Origin: Acidobacteriota bacterium
GTDB taxonomy: Bacteria; Acidobacteriota; Terriglobia; Terriglobales; Acidobacteriaceae
NCBI GenBank assembly: GCA_021798655.1
Contig: JAJZFE010000274.1
Location: 1 to 9,156, forward strand
Direction of reading: 5' to 3'
DNA: 9,156 nt
The position numbers and the translations under genes were made by a program. Shown here one piece after another: positions 6,740 to 9,156 of the stretch. A model generated the notes under the pieces. The model was not told the DNA's origin, ran no database searches, and saw only the letters and a program-made list of their open reading frames with translations. How positions within the stretch are numbered: the stretch's first letter is position 1; each line of letters starts with the position of its first letter.

Positions 6740-7250
6740 ACCTGTTCAACAGCCTGCAGATGCTTACGATGCCATTCGGTCTGCGGTCACGGAAGACCTG
6801 CAGGGAGTTCTGTTGCTGCAGCGTTCCATCTCCCAGAACGTCGACTGGAGCGAACGTGTGTGGCGGCAGGTTCTGGACCAGTCGATGCAACAGCCGTCGC
6901 AGCGGTGCGTCTGGCTTGCCGAAGCTACGGGATGCGTCGTGGGCTATGCTGTTGCGAGCCGCGTGCTGCAGGTTTGCGAGCTGGAGATGTTGGCTGTTGC
7001 TCCGCAGATGCGCCGTCGCGGTGTTGGCAGGGCCTTGTGCGAAGCCGCGATCAAGTGGGCTCAGGAAAATGGTGTGGTCAGGATGGAGCTGGAGGTGCGC
7101 GCGTCGAACCGTGCTGCTCTGCAGTTGTATGACTCACTCCAGTTCTCGCAGAACGGCGTGCGAACGAGGTACTATCGCGACCCGGTTGAAGACGCTGTCC
7201 TGTTGGCTCGATCGCTTTCGCCTGAAGACTTGCGACCGTCAAAGGTATAA
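6732..7250 (+). CDS. rimI: N-alpha-acetyltransferase RimI (ribosomal protein S18-alanine N-acetyltransferase type)
   Basis: This is a 172-residue GNAT-fold enzyme that uses acetyl-CoA to acetylate protein N-termini, classically ribosomal protein S18. The acetyl-CoA binding motif RRRGVG is at 94-99, after the strand LEMLAVAP (84-91). LEVRASN (120-126) followed by LYDSLQF (132-138) matches E. coli RimI; E121 and Y133 correspond to its catalytic E103 and Y115 with the same 12-residue spacing. [17 protein letters not shown] (146-162) matches the family C-terminus. A roughly 20-residue N-terminal extension precedes the domain. The ATG at 6732 overlaps the tsaB end by 8 nt, implying translational coupling, and no separate Shine-Dalgarno site is clear. 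Adjacent tsaB and rimI genes are common in bacteria, which supports both names. S18 as the target here is inferred from the family. Confidence 0.93.
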   Translation: MSEPVQQPADAYDAIRSAVTEDLQGVLLLQRSISQNVDWSERVWRQVLDQSMQQPSQRCVWLAEATGCVVGYAVASRVLQVCELEMLAVAPQMRRRGVGRALCEAAIKWAQENGVVRMELEVRASNRAALQLYDSLQFSQNGVRTRYYRDPVEDAVLLARSLSPEDLRPSKV

Positions 7251-7251
7251 T
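7246..7251 (+). promoter_or_regulatory. Perfect -10 box (TATAAT) 7 nt before psd
   Basis: TATAAT at 7246-7251 overlaps the rimI stop codon (TAA at 7248-7250) and ends 7 nt before the psd ATG at 7259. That spacing would put the transcript start at the A of the ATG. The best -35 at acceptable spacing is CTGAAG (7222-7227, 18-nt gap, three of six bases), which is poor. psd lacks a well-placed Shine-Dalgarno site. The exact match could be a by-product of the codons GTA-TAA. Confidence 0.35.
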
Positions 7252-7258
7252 CCCGGTT

Positions 7259-7885
7259 ATGGTTCGGGATGGATATTACTATGGGTTGTCCCTGTTGCTG
7301 GTTGCCGCAGTCGTGTGGCACGCAACGCACTTTGTCGTGCTCGCTGTCGTGCCTGTATTGCTTGCGGCCTTCTTCCTCTGGTTCTTTCGGGATCCGACGC
7401 GGCGCATCCCGACAGAGCCCGGCTTGATCGTCTCACCGGGCGATGGCAAGGTCGAAGAAGCGGACTGGATTGAGACCACTGCAGGGCCACGGTTGCGCGT
7501 CACCATCTTTCTGAGCGTCTTCAACGTTCACGTCAATCGTGTGCCTGTCGGAGGCACGGTCAGTGTCGTGGAGCACCGAGAAGGGCTCTTCCTGAATGCG
7601 ATGCGTCCAGACTCCGCTGTCCACAACGAGCAGACGCTGATTACCGTGCAGGCGGATGGCTACAGCGTCAGCTTCAAGCAGATCGCGGGATTGCTTGCGC
7701 GCAGGATCGTCTGCAATCTGAAGGTCGGGGACAAGGTCGAGCGCGGTCAGCGAATGGGGTTGATCAAGTTCGGATCGCGCGTTGACGTCCTGATGCCCGC
7801 AGAGGTGGAGTTGAAGGTGACAGTCGGTCAGACTGTCCGCGGCGGCAGCAGCATTCTGGCCGCTATGCCGACAGGCAGGGCGTGA
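7259..7885 (+). CDS. psd: Phosphatidylserine decarboxylase proenzyme (short type)
   Basis: The enzyme removes CO2 from phosphatidylserine to give phosphatidylethanolamine at the inner membrane. It is made as a proenzyme that cuts itself to create an N-terminal pyruvoyl group. At 208 residues it belongs to the short bacterial form. Two hydrophobic stretches (about 8-20 and 25-42) anchor it, then [11 protein letters not shown] (41-51) opens the domain. The self-cleavage triad can be read: D62 in SPGDGKV, H91 in FNVHVNRVP and S197 in RGGSS, with the cut expected between G196 and S197. The alpha chain would then be only about 12 residues, as in this subgroup. It starts 8 nt after rimI and its TGA overlaps the pssA ATG by one base, so it is coupled to the gene supplying its substrate. 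Confidence 0.95.
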   Translation: MVRDGYYYGLSLLLVAAVVWHATHFVVLAVVPVLLAAFFLWFFRDPTRRIPTEPGLIVSPGDGKVEEADWIETTAGPRLRVTIFLSVFNVHVNRVPVGGTVSVVEHREGLFLNAMRPDSAVHNEQTLITVQADGYSVSFKQIAGLLARRIVCNLKVGDKVERGQRMGLIKFGSRVDVLMPAEVELKVTVGQTVRGGSSILAAMPTGRA

Positions 7886-8718
7886 TGTCGGCGGCCGAGA
7901 GCAAGCAACACCTGGTGCCTGCAAGGCGCGGCATGTATGTGCTGCCATCGCTGTTCACAGCGGGCAACATTGCCATCGGCTACTACGTCATTATGCAGGC
8001 CATCCGCGGCGCCGGCCTGGCTGACCCGCTCAATCAGGTGTACTTCGATCATGCGGCGCTTGGTGTGGTCTTTGCCATCGTCTTCGACGGGTTGGACGGG
8101 CGCATCGCGCGCATGACGAATACGGCCAGCGAGTTTGGTCGCGAGTTGGACTCGCTGGCTGACGTGATCACATTCGGTGTCGCTCCCAGTGTGCTTGCCT
8201 ACCTGTGGGGAGTACGCCAGGTGGAGGTGGGCTTGTACCCCATCGTGCATCAGCGACTCCTGCACTTCGGCATCGTAATCTGTTTCCTGTTCCTGATCTG
8301 CGGTGCCTGCCGTCTGGCCCGATTCAACGTGACGGCCAATCCCCGACCGCGTAATCCAGGCCGTGCCGATCGCAAATACTTCGTGGGGATGCCGATTCCT
8401 GCCGGTGCGGGCGTGCTCGCGGCCGTGATCCACTTTGAAGGCGGCTCGCCGGTGTACAGCCAGTGGCTTGCCATGGTGTGGCTCGCGCTGGTTGCCTTCA
8501 CAGGCTTCCTGATGGTCAGCAACTGGAGGTTCTGGAGCGGCAAAGAGATCGACATGGGAACGCGTCAGCCGATGCGCCTGCTGGTCATTATCCTCGTCGT
8601 ATTGGGGGTCCTGTACGAGTGGCACCGCTATGCTCTGATGGCGCTGGGCCTTGGCTACCTGATGAGCGGAGTTCTGGCTCGTCTGGGATATGCGTGGCAA
8701 CGACGAGCAGAACGCTGA
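7885..8718 (+). CDS. pssA: CDP-diacylglycerol-serine O-phosphatidyltransferase (phosphatidylserine synthase)
   Basis: This 277-residue membrane enzyme makes phosphatidylserine from CDP-diacylglycerol and L-serine, releasing CMP. The CDP-alcohol phosphotransferase motif DGxxARx8GxxxDxxxD is complete: D71, G72, A75, R76, G85, D89 and D93, where the aspartates bind metal and act in catalysis. LPSLFTAGN (20-28), RLARFN (143-148) and FVGMPIPAGAG (166-176) are typical of the PssA subgroup rather than phosphatidylglycerol-phosphate synthase. About six to eight membrane helices are expected. ATG 7885 shares one base with the psd stop. GTG 7882 is an alternative adding one residue. AGG/AGGG at 7873-7880 serves as ribosome-binding site. 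With psd next to it, the pair completes phosphatidylethanolamine synthesis. It is the last gene of the cluster. Confidence 0.95.
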   Translation: MSAAESKQHLVPARRGMYVLPSLFTAGNIAIGYYVIMQAIRGAGLADPLNQVYFDHAALGVVFAIVFDGLDGRIARMTNTASEFGRELDSLADVITFGVAPSVLAYLWGVRQVEVGLYPIVHQRLLHFGIVICFLFLICGACRLARFNVTANPRPRNPGRADRKYFVGMPIPAGAGVLAAVIHFEGGSPVYSQWLAMVWLALVAFTGFLMVSNWRFWSGKEIDMGTRQPMRLLVIILVVLGVLYEWHRYALMALGLGYLMSGVLARLGYAWQRRAER

Positions 8719-8740
8719 CGACAGCAAGGCTGTGTGCACC

Positions 8741-8755
8741 GAGCAGCTTCTGCTC
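8741..8755. terminator. Weak hairpin between pssA and the activator gene
   Basis: GAGCAG (8741-8746) pairs perfectly with CTGCTC (8750-8755) around a three-base loop, 22 nt after the pssA stop and in the gap before the convergent gene. There is no T-run on either side, so intrinsic termination is doubtful. It may only stabilise the 3' end, or mean nothing. Confidence 0.25.
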
Positions 8756-8805
8756 CTCTCGCAACGTAGTTCATCGTCACAGCAGATCGTGTGCGGTCGG
8801 GATCG

Positions 8806-9156
8806 CTACTCGCGGCCGCGCTTCTTCACCTCGATGCTCAACCGTTTGATCTTCTGGTTCAGCGTCGAAAGCGGTACGCGGAAGAACTCTGCTGCCTCGG
8901 TCTGGTTCCAGTTGCAGCGTTCCAGGCGGTCGGCGATGATCCTGCGCTCGATGTCTTCGATCACGTCGAAGAGGCTCGCATCCGGCCGTTGCTCCAGCAG
9001 GTTGGTCGAGTACGTGTTCCCGCGAATCTGGCTCGGCAGCAGCTCCGGCGTAATCGTCGGCCCATTCGCCAGCACCACGCCGCGCTCCATCGCGTTCTCC
9101 AGTTCGCGGACGTTGCCCGGCCACTCGTAGTCCATCATCACCCGCAGCGCTTCTGA
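8806..9156 (-). CDS. Sigma-54-dependent transcriptional activator, C-terminal part (partial)
   Basis: Only the last 116 residues are in the window; the reading frame is open to the right edge, so the gene continues beyond it. The fragment starts SEALRVMMDYEWPGNVRELEN, where WPGNVRELEN is the conserved end (sensor II region) of the AAA+ domain that remodels sigma-54 RNA polymerase. ERGVVLANGPTITPELLP follows, then a linker, then a Fis-type helix-turn-helix (NQTEAAEFFRVPLSTLNQKIKRL) that binds enhancer sites. The HTH has VPLSTLNQKI where many relatives have an L-G-I-x-R-x-T-L pattern, a mild variation. The N-terminal sensing domain is not visible, so the signal and targets cannot be named. It is convergent with pssA and the gap holds no strong terminator. 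Confidence 0.93.
   Translation of the reverse strand, partial: SEALRVMMDYEWPGNVRELENAMERGVVLANGPTITPELLPSQIRGNTYSTNLLEQRPDASLFDVIEDIERRIIADRLERCNWNQTEAAEFFRVPLSTLNQKIKRLSIEVKKRGRE

Noticed and set aside
8621..8640. Sigma-54 promoter-like TGGCAC...TGC near the end of pssA
   Set aside because: The GG and GC pairs are one base too close, and the site is inside coding sequence with no gene start after it.
7828..8739. Minus-strand open frame of about 300 codons opposite psd-pssA
   Set aside because: It is His/Gln/Arg-rich and featureless, and lies antisense to pssA, which has the full CDP-alcohol transferase motif.
1..9156. Search for CRISPR arrays, insertion-sequence ends, toxin-antitoxin pairs, defence or secondary-metabolite genes
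   Set aside because: No spaced direct-repeat array, terminal inverted repeats with a transposase, or accessory gene cassettes were seen. Composition looks even and the genes are housekeeping types.

Overview
The window looks like a chromosomal housekeeping segment from a GC-rich Gram-negative-type bacterium. The best guess is Acidobacteriia (Terriglobus/Granulicella-like). This rests on base composition, protein style and the gene mix (Lon, a DUF3467 protein, a GT39-type membrane glycosyltransferase, phosphatidylethanolamine synthesis, a sigma-54 activator), not on a marker gene, so it is tentative. I see no mobile element, CRISPR array, phage gene, toxin-antitoxin pair or defence island.

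Left part (1-2232), all on the minus strand: tRNA-Leu(UAG), then a small DUF3467-type protein, then a polytopic GT39/ArnT-like glycosyltransferase. The gaps are short and hold no visible terminator, so the tRNA and the two protein genes may share one transcript. At the far left, nine codons of another minus-strand gene may begin.

Centre (2233-4955), plus strand: a complete 817-residue Lon protease. The roughly 220 bp between the tRNA and lon is the most structured non-coding stretch in the window. It holds a possible 22-codon leader ORF with Arg-Gly repeats, whose stop codon lies in the loop of a small perfect hairpin, followed by a second perfect palindrome just before the lon ribosome-binding site. 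A strong hairpin with U-tracts ends lon and the convergent gene on the other side.

Right part: a minus-strand secreted protein of unknown function (4996-5952) is divergent from a compact plus-strand cluster, tsaB-rimI-psd-pssA (6101-8718). The first two genes serve tRNA t6A modification and protein N-terminal acetylation. The last two carry out the two-step conversion of CDP-diacylglycerol to phosphatidylethanolamine. The overlaps and 8-nt gap suggest one operon, but a perfect TATAAT exactly 7 nt before the psd ATG suggests psd-pssA may also have its own, possibly leaderless, promoter.

At the right edge is the C-terminal end of a sigma-54-dependent activator, minus strand, running off the window. 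No gene-free stretch exceeds 300 bases. I did not find a convincing new multi-gene system. The strongest leads are regulatory: the lon leader region, the tRNA-led transcript, and the possible leaderless starts.
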